Part shown: positions 18,702 through 27,703 of the stretch, piece after piece | How the letters are laid out: the number at the start of each line of letters is the position of its first letter | How positions within the stretch are numbered: position 1 is the stretch's first letter | From: a virus | Direction: 5' to 3' (one strand) | Length of the DNA stretch: 60,901 bases | IMG/VR virus record: IMGVR_UViG_3300032313_001529 | Location: 1 to 60,901 of that record | The notes under the pieces: generated by a model | The model's input: only the letters and a program-made list of their open reading frames with translations | Databases searched by the model: none | Told to the model about the DNA's origin: nothing | Position numbers and translations under genes: made by a program

Positions 18702-20354
18702 TTAAGAATTTTTTATATACCAGACTTTAATAATATCACCATTTTCTATAATACCTTCTATTAGATTAAAATTAATTCTATTTGCTGGGAGAAGTGCGAC
18801 GGAATATTCTGCGTCATTTAATTCTATACCATTCAATAATATTTTTACTTGAGGAATATTATTTAATTTTTTAATTGAATTTATTACAGTAATATATTGA
18901 GATCCATTTTCTAATTGAATATTATTAAATGTAAATGTTTCATTTAACCAGTTAATTTGATTTAATAATGTATCTTTTGATAACCACGAAACATTTACGT
19001 TTGCGCCTCCTGATACCAAAATATCACCTTCATTGCCTGTTTGATATTGATATTCCTGTGTATTAATATCGAAAGTTGTTTGTGTTGATAGTGCGCCTGA
19101 ATTTGTTACAGATATTGCTTTTATACCATTTTCATATGTCAGATGAACTGAACCGCCATCAGTATCTGCAAGAAAATTAGGCATAATGGTAATATCTCCA
19201 TTAGAATTGCCAAGATATAATGTCTTAGATTTTTCACTTAAATAATCTGAACCTGACTGATAAGATTTACCACCTAATCCTAATACTGAATAATCAGACG
19301 TTTCGCTATTTCCTTCGTTTTTTAAATATAAATTAACAGATGCTAAAGAACCTGTTGATTTATTTTGCATTGTTAAACCACTATAAGTTCCATTATATGA
19401 ATCAGCAGTTACAATACTTGTTTTAACTGTTGTATTATAATTTGGGTCGCCACCTATAACTAATGTTTTATCAGGCAATCCTGTTTCATCATAATTTTTA
19501 AATAAAAAAGAATTATTACCTGCAAAATCTTGACCTGTTGTTGTATATAATATTTGATTTGCAGAAACATTTAAATTTTGATTTAGACCTGTTTTAATTT
19601 CAACCCAATCAACACCACTCCAGACATATGTTTTATTATCGTCAGTAACAATTACAAAATCTCCTTGTTGTATTTCAAGTGCATCACGTTCAATATTATC
19701 TGCAACGACAAATGTATCTGTAACAGCAATCGCAGGTAATTGCGATTCAGGTATTTTGCCTGACTCATCAAGCGACGCAACGCCTCCTGCAACGCCGATA
19801 TTAGTATTATCAACTTTATTTAATATAGATTGTTGATTGTCGTAAATTATTTTACCTAATGTATTATTTACAGAATTTGAAAGATCTAAAATTAAATTGT
19901 CATTTAAATTTTGTAATTGTTGAAAACCTAAATTTGTGATTAATGAATTAAATTTATTTAAATTTATTAAATCTTGATTTAAAGCTTGACCTAAAACTTG
20001 ACCTATTGATGCACTTAATGTTTGTAAATTCATAAATGTATCGATAACAATTTGATTATCTTCAAAATCTGTTGTAATATTACCAGAAATTGCGCCTTGT
20101 AATACTATGTTTTTATCTACATCGAATTTATGCGTTTTATTTGAAATAATATCAAATATAGTAGGCGTTTGATTACCATCAATTATCTGATTAATTGTTA
20201 AGGTATTAACTGTTAATCCATCGACTATTTGATTATTTACTTCAATATTATCAACAAATATATTTTGTGTATAAATATTTTCAAATTTATCATTAGGCGC
20301 CCCTAAATCCTGAATATTATACATACTCGGCGTTATTCTTTTTCTAATTGTCAT
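18702..20354 (-). CDS. Tail-fibre protein with fibre-adaptor N-terminus (550 aa)
   Basis: The N-terminus (ITPSMYNIQDLGAPNDKFEN then IYTQNIFVDNIEV) is the fibre-attachment motif N-x-x-[DS]-LG...[FW]-x-x-[IL]-Y shared with three other fibres in this window. A coiled-coil stretch rich in Leu/Asn (about 110-190: LSASIGQVLGQALNQDLINL) follows, then a common fibre repeat (GVASLDESGKIPESQLPAIA, ERDALEIQQGDFVIV, KTYVWSGVDWVEI; about 195-265) and a C-terminal beta domain (FTFNNIQLENGSQYI, VKILLNGIELNDAEY, GDIIKVWYI). Confidence 0.85.
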   Translation of the reverse strand: MTIRKRITPSMYNIQDLGAPNDKFENIYTQNIFVDNIEVNNQIVDGLTVNTLTINQIIDGNQTPTIFDIISNKTHKFDVDKNIVLQGAISGNITTDFEDNQIVIDTFMNLQTLSASIGQVLGQALNQDLINLNKFNSLITNLGFQQLQNLNDNLILDLSNSVNNTLGKIIYDNQQSILNKVDNTNIGVAGGVASLDESGKIPESQLPAIAVTDTFVVADNIERDALEIQQGDFVIVTDDNKTYVWSGVDWVEIKTGLNQNLNVSANQILYTTTGQDFAGNNSFLFKNYDETGLPDKTLVIGGDPNYNTTVKTSIVTADSYNGTYSGLTMQNKSTGSLASVNLYLKNEGNSETSDYSVLGLGGKSYQSGSDYLSEKSKTLYLGNSNGDITIMPNFLADTDGGSVHLTYENGIKAISVTNSGALSTQTTFDINTQEYQYQTGNEGDILVSGGANVNVSWLSKDTLLNQINWLNETFTFNNIQLENGSQYITVINSIKKLNNIPQVKILLNGIELNDAEYSVALLPANRINFNLIEGIIENGDIIKVWYIKNS

Positions 20355-20400
20355 TTAATATGTTAATCCTGTTTTATAATATTTAAATATATTTATTTTA

Positions 20401-23400
20401 TCACTCAGCTATTAAAATTTTTCCAATTAATTTTATATAACCACTCGAATTTATTTTTAAATAATGTGTATTTGTTGAACCTAAATAATTTTCACTATCA
20501 ATATATCTTAAATCGTTTTCAAATGTTATATTATCAACGCCTTCATTTAAATATAAAGAGTAATTGATATTATTAACTTTTTCATTTTCTTCATCAAAAA
20601 TATCAACTGTAATTGTATCAATTAATTCTGTTCCATTATATGAATATTGAAAATTTAATGAAGAATTAACAACCATTCTATATTTTTTTATATGCATCGA
20701 ATTATCTATTATTCTATATAAAGAAAATACTATAGGCTGCGTCCAATTATTAAAAGAAGATGTTGTCCAATCATTTATAAATGATTTATCAAGATCAATA
20801 TTACATGTACATGCCCAAATATTTTTTTGATTATCAAGTGCTATTTGAACAAAGTTTCCAGCATCTTTTTGCTTTAAAATCCATTCAAAATTATTTGAAC
20901 TATTTATTCTTCCATTTAAAATTTGAATTGAATTTTTTAGGTTTACTAATATTTTTGTGAAATTATCTTCGTCTAATGATAAAAATCCAATTTGTGTTTC
21001 ATTAAACTCATAATAACTTTGATATGTTAAATTACGCCAATTAGATATATCTATTTCATATGTTACGATTCTACGACATTTTGTTTTTTGTGTAGATGTT
21101 AATGAAGAATTATCTACTAATAAATCTGCATTACGATTTGTACCATAAAAAATGCAATGATTTAAAAAATATCTATTTTCGATTTTTGTAATAAAATTAT
21201 GATTCATGTATTTATATAATTGGCCATTATCATGTTCAGGTGTTGTTGATAAAACGAAATTTGTGCCAGTTATATTTGTTTTTGAACTATAAATTTCATC
21301 ATGTAAACACCCGTATGTAAACCAATCAGTTCCTATAGGATATGTAATATTGCAATCCAATAATTCAAATTGATTTGTATCGTAAATAGATTTATTCCAA
21401 TTATATACAATCGGTGAAAAATAATTTGTTGTTTTTAAAAAGTCATGTGTGGTATTTCCTGTCGAATATGCTGGAACATAAAAATGATATAAATTTGTAA
21501 CAATTGGATTAAGCTCAACTTTACTTGGCACATTAAAATATACCATACTATTACCACATGTCGAATTTGTCCAATTTTTAATTGTTTTAAAATCAGAATT
21601 TGCCCAATTATTGCCTGGAATATCATTTATATCTATTACTTCTCTCCAACGACTTCCTCTCCACTCAAAAACATAACTTTTTTGTGCAGAAGATGAATTA
21701 ATTAGCGGCGTTAAATCAAATGTTTGTGTTGTATTTGTAATATTTCTATATTGAACTTTAAAAGATCCTGTGCCTGATATATGAGATACTTTAAATTTAT
21801 CACCAATTTTTGGGCTTAGAGGTGGATAATATATAAATCCTGCATTACTTAATGAATATGTATAATTTTTCCAAACAGATGATAATTGCGATGTTGCTGT
21901 TAATGTTGTTGTTGTGCCTATAATATTAGGATCATCATATGTTTGTAAACAATTATAATTTAAATTAATGCAATTACTAACATTATTCATATTATATATA
22001 TCAGCTTGATTTACACCTGTAACAATCAACTCGAATGAATAAGTACCTAAACCTAATAATATACCATGATAATTTTGAATAGTATCAATTGTTACATGTT
22101 GATATGGATATATTTGTTTATTGTCGCCTGAAGTATTATAGAAATCATATCCACTTGATGTCATTGACATTACAAAATTATCAAATCTAATATTTAAATC
22201 AGGATTAAACATTATTCCAAAACTATTATGATTACCTACAGTTTTTGTTAAATTAATTCTAATGATTTTACCAATATCAGATGATGCAAAGTTTTGTTCA
22301 ATTGCAACCCACATAAAATTTGTTGACCCTGCATTTGTAATATTATATTCTGTAATATTAGATGAACTTATTGTCATTACGTAATTGTCTGATGTAGTTG
22401 TTATCGTTTTATTCACTATCGTTGTCGTGGGATTAACAGGATATATAGATTTAAAATTTAAAGATTTATTAAAATCTCTAATAATATTTGTTGAAAAATA
22501 TTTTTTAATATCTGTCGTAGGTGTTCCTGATTTAAGACATGAATTTGAAACATTTAAATAGTAATGTTGATCTAAATTATCCTGCCCTAAATAACCCATA
22601 TAATTAATTCCTACCCTAGAATCAGTCCTAGCATATCCTAATAATCCATCGCCTATTCGTTGTTGCATAATATTTGAATTTCCAAATTTTTGAACACGTT
22701 GACTATCTGCGTCACCTGCTAAAACAGTATTATAAGGTATTTTAACATCAGAAAATAAATCTGTATTAAAATATAAATTAACAGGTGTATTATAATTATT
22801 ATTCCATAATGATAAATCGTCTATTTCTGATGTATATGACGGTGATAAAACTCTTGTTTGCCCTGAAATACCTCTTGTACTTGGCATATCATGCTTAATA
22901 CAGATTATTTTTTTATTTATAAAATCTGTTGAAATATAACTAAGATTTGAAAACAATAAAGTATTTACTTCATTAACAGGATTTGTTGTAGCATCTTTAT
23001 AAAGATTTGTAATATTATACCAACCTCCATTTGCAAATTCAAGTAAAACTATCTTTGTTGATGAAGATGAAGTAATAGTATCACATAATCTTACAGAATT
23101 ATATGTTACAAAAAAAGAACCTGACGCTGATTCTGCTAACTCAAATAAAATTTTGCAACCCCCTGTTAACCCAACATTTAATTGGAATTCTTTGTTTAAT
23201 GTTGCACCAGTATATGTTATTTTTCTAGATTGTGATATTGTTGAAGATAAACCAGCTGCAGTTGTAACAGTATCAGGGTTTGTAGATGTCATGATATTTG
23301 TATTAATATATTGTGTATTTCCTGCAACAAAATAGTGATTTGATTCAATTGGAACAACTTTTGTCAATTGAGAATTGCTAGCATCGATATTAATATTTGA

Positions 23401-24054
23401 ACCTTTATATAAAATAAGTGCATTATCTGCATGAGTATTAATTGTTAAACCAGTATTCCAGGTTGTAATACCTCTTGACATATTTGATGATTGTTCATTA
23501 AAAAGTATATATTTTTGAGATGTATTCGGATTTTCAATAATATTTAATAAACCTAATTGCTTTGAAATATTTTTATCAAGACAAAATAGATGAGAATAAT
23601 CTGCATTTGAATTCTTTTGATAATATGTTCCGTATGTCGCATCATTATTATATGATATACCATATGTTGAAATTTTATTAATTGATTTCCCGTTAGTTAA
23701 TAATTTATTAGAAAAAATGTTGCTAGATAAATTAAATAAATCTGGGTAACCTACAAAATTATATATTAAATTTTGAAGAGAAGAAAAACTTTTTTTATAA
23801 TTTAAAAATTTACAAGAATCTACTGTTTTTATTATATTTGAGAAAGTTTTATCTTTTTTAGAAATTTTTGTATTTCTAGAAATAAATAGTTCATTATTCC
23901 CAGGATTTTCAATTAATATATTTCCTAATAGATTCGTTTCATTAAAAAATAATGGTCCTGCGCTTGCATTTACAATTGTTGTATCAATAGAAGCTGTTCG
24001 ATTAGCAAGTAAAAACTCAAAATCATCTATTTTTATTAAATTACTTATTGACAT
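20401..24054 (-). CDS. Giant fibre/adhesin paralogue A (1217 aa)
   Basis: One of three related giant proteins. Landmarks shared with the 946- and 764-aa paralogues: LFFNETNLLGNILIENP (near 35-50), LFCLDKN and SQKYILFNEQS, NYMGYLGQDNLDQHYYLNVS, NVPSKVELNPIVTN with LYHFYVPAYS, YFSPIVYNWNKS, WFTYGCLHD, NHCIFYGTNRNADLLVDNS, RRIVTYEIDISNWRNLTYQS, and a late Ig-like domain (DTITVDIFDEENEKVNNIN). It also contains at least two insertions of the recurrent beta module (TYTGATLNKEFQLNVG; KNYTYSLSNAGFIYYPP). Longest of the three because of these insertions. Likely an extended receptor-binding appendage. No catalytic motif seen. Confidence 0.75.
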   Translation of the reverse strand: MSISNLIKIDDFEFLLANRTASIDTTIVNASAGPLFFNETNLLGNILIENPGNNELFISRNTKISKKDKTFSNIIKTVDSCKFLNYKKSFSSLQNLIYNFVGYPDLFNLSSNIFSNKLLTNGKSINKISTYGISYNNDATYGTYYQKNSNADYSHLFCLDKNISKQLGLLNIIENPNTSQKYILFNEQSSNMSRGITTWNTGLTINTHADNALILYKGSNINIDASNSQLTKVVPIESNHYFVAGNTQYINTNIMTSTNPDTVTTAAGLSSTISQSRKITYTGATLNKEFQLNVGLTGGCKILFELAESASGSFFVTYNSVRLCDTITSSSSTKIVLLEFANGGWYNITNLYKDATTNPVNEVNTLLFSNLSYISTDFINKKIICIKHDMPSTRGISGQTRVLSPSYTSEIDDLSLWNNNYNTPVNLYFNTDLFSDVKIPYNTVLAGDADSQRVQKFGNSNIMQQRIGDGLLGYARTDSRVGINYMGYLGQDNLDQHYYLNVSNSCLKSGTPTTDIKKYFSTNIIRDFNKSLNFKSIYPVNPTTTIVNKTITTTSDNYVMTISSSNITEYNITNAGSTNFMWVAIEQNFASSDIGKIIRINLTKTVGNHNSFGIMFNPDLNIRFDNFVMSMTSSGYDFYNTSGDNKQIYPYQHVTIDTIQNYHGILLGLGTYSFELIVTGVNQADIYNMNNVSNCINLNYNCLQTYDDPNIIGTTTTLTATSQLSSVWKNYTYSLSNAGFIYYPPLSPKIGDKFKVSHISGTGSFKVQYRNITNTTQTFDLTPLINSSSAQKSYVFEWRGSRWREVIDINDIPGNNWANSDFKTIKNWTNSTCGNSMVYFNVPSKVELNPIVTNLYHFYVPAYSTGNTTHDFLKTTNYFSPIVYNWNKSIYDTNQFELLDCNITYPIGTDWFTYGCLHDEIYSSKTNITGTNFVLSTTPEHDNGQLYKYMNHNFITKIENRYFLNHCIFYGTNRNADLLVDNSSLTSTQKTKCRRIVTYEIDISNWRNLTYQSYYEFNETQIGFLSLDEDNFTKILVNLKNSIQILNGRINSSNNFEWILKQKDAGNFVQIALDNQKNIWACTCNIDLDKSFINDWTTSSFNNWTQPIVFSLYRIIDNSMHIKKYRMVVNSSLNFQYSYNGTELIDTITVDIFDEENEKVNNINYSLYLNEGVDNITFENDLRYIDSENYLGSTNTHYLKINSSGYIKLIGKILIAE

Positions 24055-24106
24055 ATTTATTTAAATTCTTTCATTTGTATTTTAAATATTATTTTGGAAA
24101 TATATT

Positions 24107-24748
24107 TTATGCCCAAAATTCTTTATATTGTCCGCCTGATTGGTTATTTCCACCATTTCCACTATCATTCGTAACTATTACTTTTTCATTAATAACATAA
24201 CTGTCGCTGCCATTATTTACGACCTTTAAATATAGGCTGTCTGTTTTATCATGTACATATAAATAGTCAGATTTTACAATAGTATTTCCAACATTTTTAT
24301 ATTGATTAATAGACGATTGTACTTGCGAATTATCTATTATAGGAACAATTATCGTATCGATACTAAAATTAGTAATATCGACGTCAAAAACATCATTATT
24401 TTGTAACGAAACAGGTATATCTTTTGTTGATATAAAATCTAATACTTTTATTATATGTTGTTGTTCTATAAAATTATTGTTACTTATATTTGTTGTTTCA
24501 TCTATAACATTTAAATTATCATATGATGTATTTGTTTTTTCAAAATTTATTGAATAAACATCGTTTTCGAAAGTTACATTATTAATATTCGTTGCATTTG
24601 ATACACGTAAAAAATCTTTGTTATTCGTTTGAAATTGTTGACTTATTTGATGATATTTTTCTTTCTTTCGAAAAATTTTTCCATCTTTAACTTCAAATTG
24701 TGTTGTATTTTTAACTTGAAAATATTTAAAAGGTAAATTTGTTAACAT
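24107..24748 (-). CDS. Hypothetical fibre-cluster protein with Gly/Asn tail (213 aa)
   Basis: A complete frame located between two giant paralogues. It is Asn/Thr/Val-rich with many short strands (VNNGSDSYVINEKVIV) and ends in a flexible Gly/Asn/Ser tail (NDSGNGGNNQSGGQYKEF). There is no signal peptide and no known domain. The start is preceded by a purine-poor leader with a weak ribosome-binding site. Context suggests a fibre connector or chaperone for the neighbouring giant proteins; this is inference only. Confidence 0.6.
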   Translation of the reverse strand: MLTNLPFKYFQVKNTTQFEVKDGKIFRKKEKYHQISQQFQTNNKDFLRVSNATNINNVTFENDVYSINFEKTNTSYDNLNVIDETTNISNNNFIEQQHIIKVLDFISTKDIPVSLQNNDVFDVDITNFSIDTIIVPIIDNSQVQSSINQYKNVGNTIVKSDYLYVHDKTDSLYLKVVNNGSDSYVINEKVIVTNDSGNGGNNQSGGQYKEFWA

Positions 24749-24800
24749 CTTTTAATATAACCCGCTTTTTATAGTATTAATATTAAATATAAAAAAATTC

Positions 24801-27641
24801 TTATACTATATTAATACTAGCAACAATATGAAATTGTTGTGATTCTTGTATTAAAAGTTCAATATTTACATCGCTAGTCTGTTCAGAAATTACAGAAATA
24901 TAATCTAATCCATTATCATTAAATAAAACTTTACCATTACCATTTTGAATTTGTAAATTAACTTGCACATTTTGTCTATCATTATTAATATCATAAACAG
25001 ATAATTTTAAATTTTTAATAATTGAATTTGCATTATTATCAATCAATGATTGATAAAATATATTTTCGTTATTTTCTTCATTCAACTCAACTCTATATGA
25101 TATATTCAATAAATTGCCTGTATCTATTTCTGATAATTTATGCAATTCAAATATAACCTTTTGTGAAACCAAATTTGTTAACAAATTACCATATAATTTT
25201 TCAGACAAATTAATATTACATTTAACTGCCCAAATTACATCATTACTATCACGTGAAATCTGTATAAAATTACCATCATATAATGCTGATAATGACCAAC
25301 CTATTGTTACGTCAAAATCTAAAATACTTACAGAATTTTTCTGATTTATTAGAATTTTTGTAAAATTTGTCTCATCTAATGGCAAAAACCCAATTTGAGT
25401 ATCAATAAACCCAAAAACACTATGATAAGTTAAATTACGCCAATTAGATGTATCTATTTCATATGTAATAATTTTTCTACATTTTTCTTTTTGTAATGTA
25501 CTTAAATCATTATTTGAATTATCTACTAAAATATTAGCATTATGATCTGTCCCATAAAAAATACAATGATTTAAAAAATAACGATTTCCTACTTTTGTAA
25601 TGAAATTATGATGAAAAAATTTATATAATTGTGAATTATCATGTGATTCTCTGCTTTTATCTACTGTTTCATGATTATAAAAAAATTCAGTACCATCAGC
25701 ATATCCTGTACCTTTATTGTATCCCTCTGTATGCGTATTTGCATATGTTAACCATGTATTCGAGTCAGGATATGTAATATTAGTATCAAAAATTGTAATA
25801 GCATCAGATGTAGTTAATGATTTATCCCAAGTATATAAAACAGGTGTATATATTGATAAATTTGCATTTACTTTTGATGATGAAAAGTCAGTATTTGTAT
25901 ATGCAGGTGCATAAAAGTAATATATATTTGAATTATTAGGACTTACAATTGCTTTTGAAGGAACAGGTAAATATGTTGAAACTAAACCTGTTCTAGGTTC
26001 ATTCCATAAATGAGTTCCAGGTATTGGAAAATAACCTAAATCTGTCTGTAATTCCCAAGTTGTATTCGATGAATTATATTTAAAATAATAAGTTTTTATT
26101 ACTGACGCTGTTGTTGTTAATGGTACTAAATTTGTTGAATTTGTTGCAGAGATATTTACTCTAAATGAACCTGCAGAACCTAAATGTTGTACTCTAAAAA
26201 TATCATTATTAGCAGGGTTTACAGGCGCATAATAAGTGACATTAGCAGTTGTTAAATTAAATGTATTATTTTTATTTAATGTTAATGCAACTGATGTTGT
26301 AGATGTAATTGTTATATTTCGATTTGTATTTCCTATTTCATAATATTGAGATACGTATGTATAATTAATATTTTTAAGATTTGTTGTAGTGCTATTTGAT
26401 GGATTTTCTTTTATAATTGCTGTTGTCCATGAGTTTTTTAAAATAGTTTCAATATTAGAAACTGCATTTTCAATATTTGTTGATACTGCACTTGCGTCTC
26501 TTGTTACGCCTTCATTAATATATAAAAAGTAATTTTGTCCTGTAAAGTCTTGACCCATATATCCTAGATATTTTGTAAAATAACGAGCGTCAGCTGTTGA
26601 ACCTGCTTGACCTAAAACCCCAAAGCTAGATGCCAAAAAATTCGCTGTCGTTGTTATATTTTCAAAATTTTGTATTGTATTTGCTGCAAATTTTGCATTT
26701 AAAATAGTTTCATTAACACCCCAGGTTGCTTTAAGAATTGTTGTAAATGTAAAATGTCTATAAGCCTTTAAAGCGCCAGATGATTTAAACTGCGATGTCT
26801 TTAAAAAGTATATTGATCTATTCGTAAAATCTGTAAATAAATATGTTAATTGATTATTTGGAATAGCATTTGTTGTTGATAATGTATTTTTTAAAATATC
26901 ACCTGTATTTTTAACATTATCTACGAATGTTGATGAATAAGTTTCAATATTAATATCATCGTCTTTATATATAAATAAACTTTGAAAATTGTACTGTGGG
27001 AAGTCACTCCATACACCTTGAGAACATGAAGCGTCTGTAAATAATATATATTTCTGTGAATTATTAATATCATTTAAAACAGACAATAAACCAGCAGATT
27101 TATAAGAAGAATCCAATGAAAAAAGATAATGATTATCACATGTCATGTCTCTATTTACTTCCATTGCTCTATATTCTGATAAGGCGTCTGTACTACCTGA
27201 TGACATGTCTGTCATACTTTTTACATTATTATAATATCTTTTAAACATCACATTTGATTTGCTTGTTGATAATCGCGTCGTTAATAATTTATTTGAAAAT
27301 ATTGCATTAAATCTTGACCATTCATCAGCTAAATAATTTAAAGATGTTGTGCTTGTTGAAAATATCTTTTTTGTAAAATTAAATCCTAAAAATTTTTGTG
27401 AATGTTTATATATAAGTGAATCTTTATCACGAATATCATTTTTTGCAAAAATTAATTCATTTTTTGTTGAACTAGGATTTTCTACCATAATATTTGACAA
27501 TATTCTTTCATTATTTATAAATAAAAACCCAGGTGATGCACCATCAAAAGCAATAGGACTATTTGTATATAGATAATAATTTTGTTGATTATATAAACCT
27601 AGATTTTGAAAAACGAATTCAGATTCTTTTATTTTTGTCAT
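24801..27641 (-). CDS. Giant fibre/adhesin paralogue B (946 aa)
   Basis: It shares the landmark series of paralogue A: PGFLFINNERILSNIMVENP (near 35-55), YLFSLDSSYKSAG and SQKYILFTDAS, YLGYMGQDFTGQNYFLYIN, PVPSKAIVSPNNSNIYYFYA, TPVLYTWDKS, WLTYANTHTE, NHCIFYGTDHNANILVDNS, KIITYEIDTSNWRNLTYHS, IGFLPLDETNFTKILINQKN, then a C-terminal Ig-like domain (IIKNLKLSVYDINNDRQNV). One copy of the beta module lies near residues 420-540 (YYEIGNTNRNITITSTTS ... IFRVQHLGSAGSFRVNIS). A 21-nt exact DNA match with paralogue A (25,429-25,449 versus 21,026-21,046) shows common origin. Confidence 0.75.
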   Translation of the reverse strand: MTKIKESEFVFQNLGLYNQQNYYLYTNSPIAFDGASPGFLFINNERILSNIMVENPSSTKNELIFAKNDIRDKDSLIYKHSQKFLGFNFTKKIFSTSTTSLNYLADEWSRFNAIFSNKLLTTRLSTSKSNVMFKRYYNNVKSMTDMSSGSTDALSEYRAMEVNRDMTCDNHYLFSLDSSYKSAGLLSVLNDINNSQKYILFTDASCSQGVWSDFPQYNFQSLFIYKDDDINIETYSSTFVDNVKNTGDILKNTLSTTNAIPNNQLTYLFTDFTNRSIYFLKTSQFKSSGALKAYRHFTFTTILKATWGVNETILNAKFAANTIQNFENITTTANFLASSFGVLGQAGSTADARYFTKYLGYMGQDFTGQNYFLYINEGVTRDASAVSTNIENAVSNIETILKNSWTTAIIKENPSNSTTTNLKNINYTYVSQYYEIGNTNRNITITSTTSVALTLNKNNTFNLTTANVTYYAPVNPANNDIFRVQHLGSAGSFRVNISATNSTNLVPLTTTASVIKTYYFKYNSSNTTWELQTDLGYFPIPGTHLWNEPRTGLVSTYLPVPSKAIVSPNNSNIYYFYAPAYTNTDFSSSKVNANLSIYTPVLYTWDKSLTTSDAITIFDTNITYPDSNTWLTYANTHTEGYNKGTGYADGTEFFYNHETVDKSRESHDNSQLYKFFHHNFITKVGNRYFLNHCIFYGTDHNANILVDNSNNDLSTLQKEKCRKIITYEIDTSNWRNLTYHSVFGFIDTQIGFLPLDETNFTKILINQKNSVSILDFDVTIGWSLSALYDGNFIQISRDSNDVIWAVKCNINLSEKLYGNLLTNLVSQKVIFELHKLSEIDTGNLLNISYRVELNEENNENIFYQSLIDNNANSIIKNLKLSVYDINNDRQNVQVNLQIQNGNGKVLFNDNGLDYISVISEQTSDVNIELLIQESQQFHIVASINIV

Positions 27642-27703
27642 AATTTTCTCTTAATTGAAATATCTTATAACTAATTATAGAAAAATTAATATTATGATTA
27701 AAA

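Noticed and set aside
24107-24748. Secreted or lipid-anchored protein
   Set aside because: The N-terminus has no hydrophobic stretch or lipobox.
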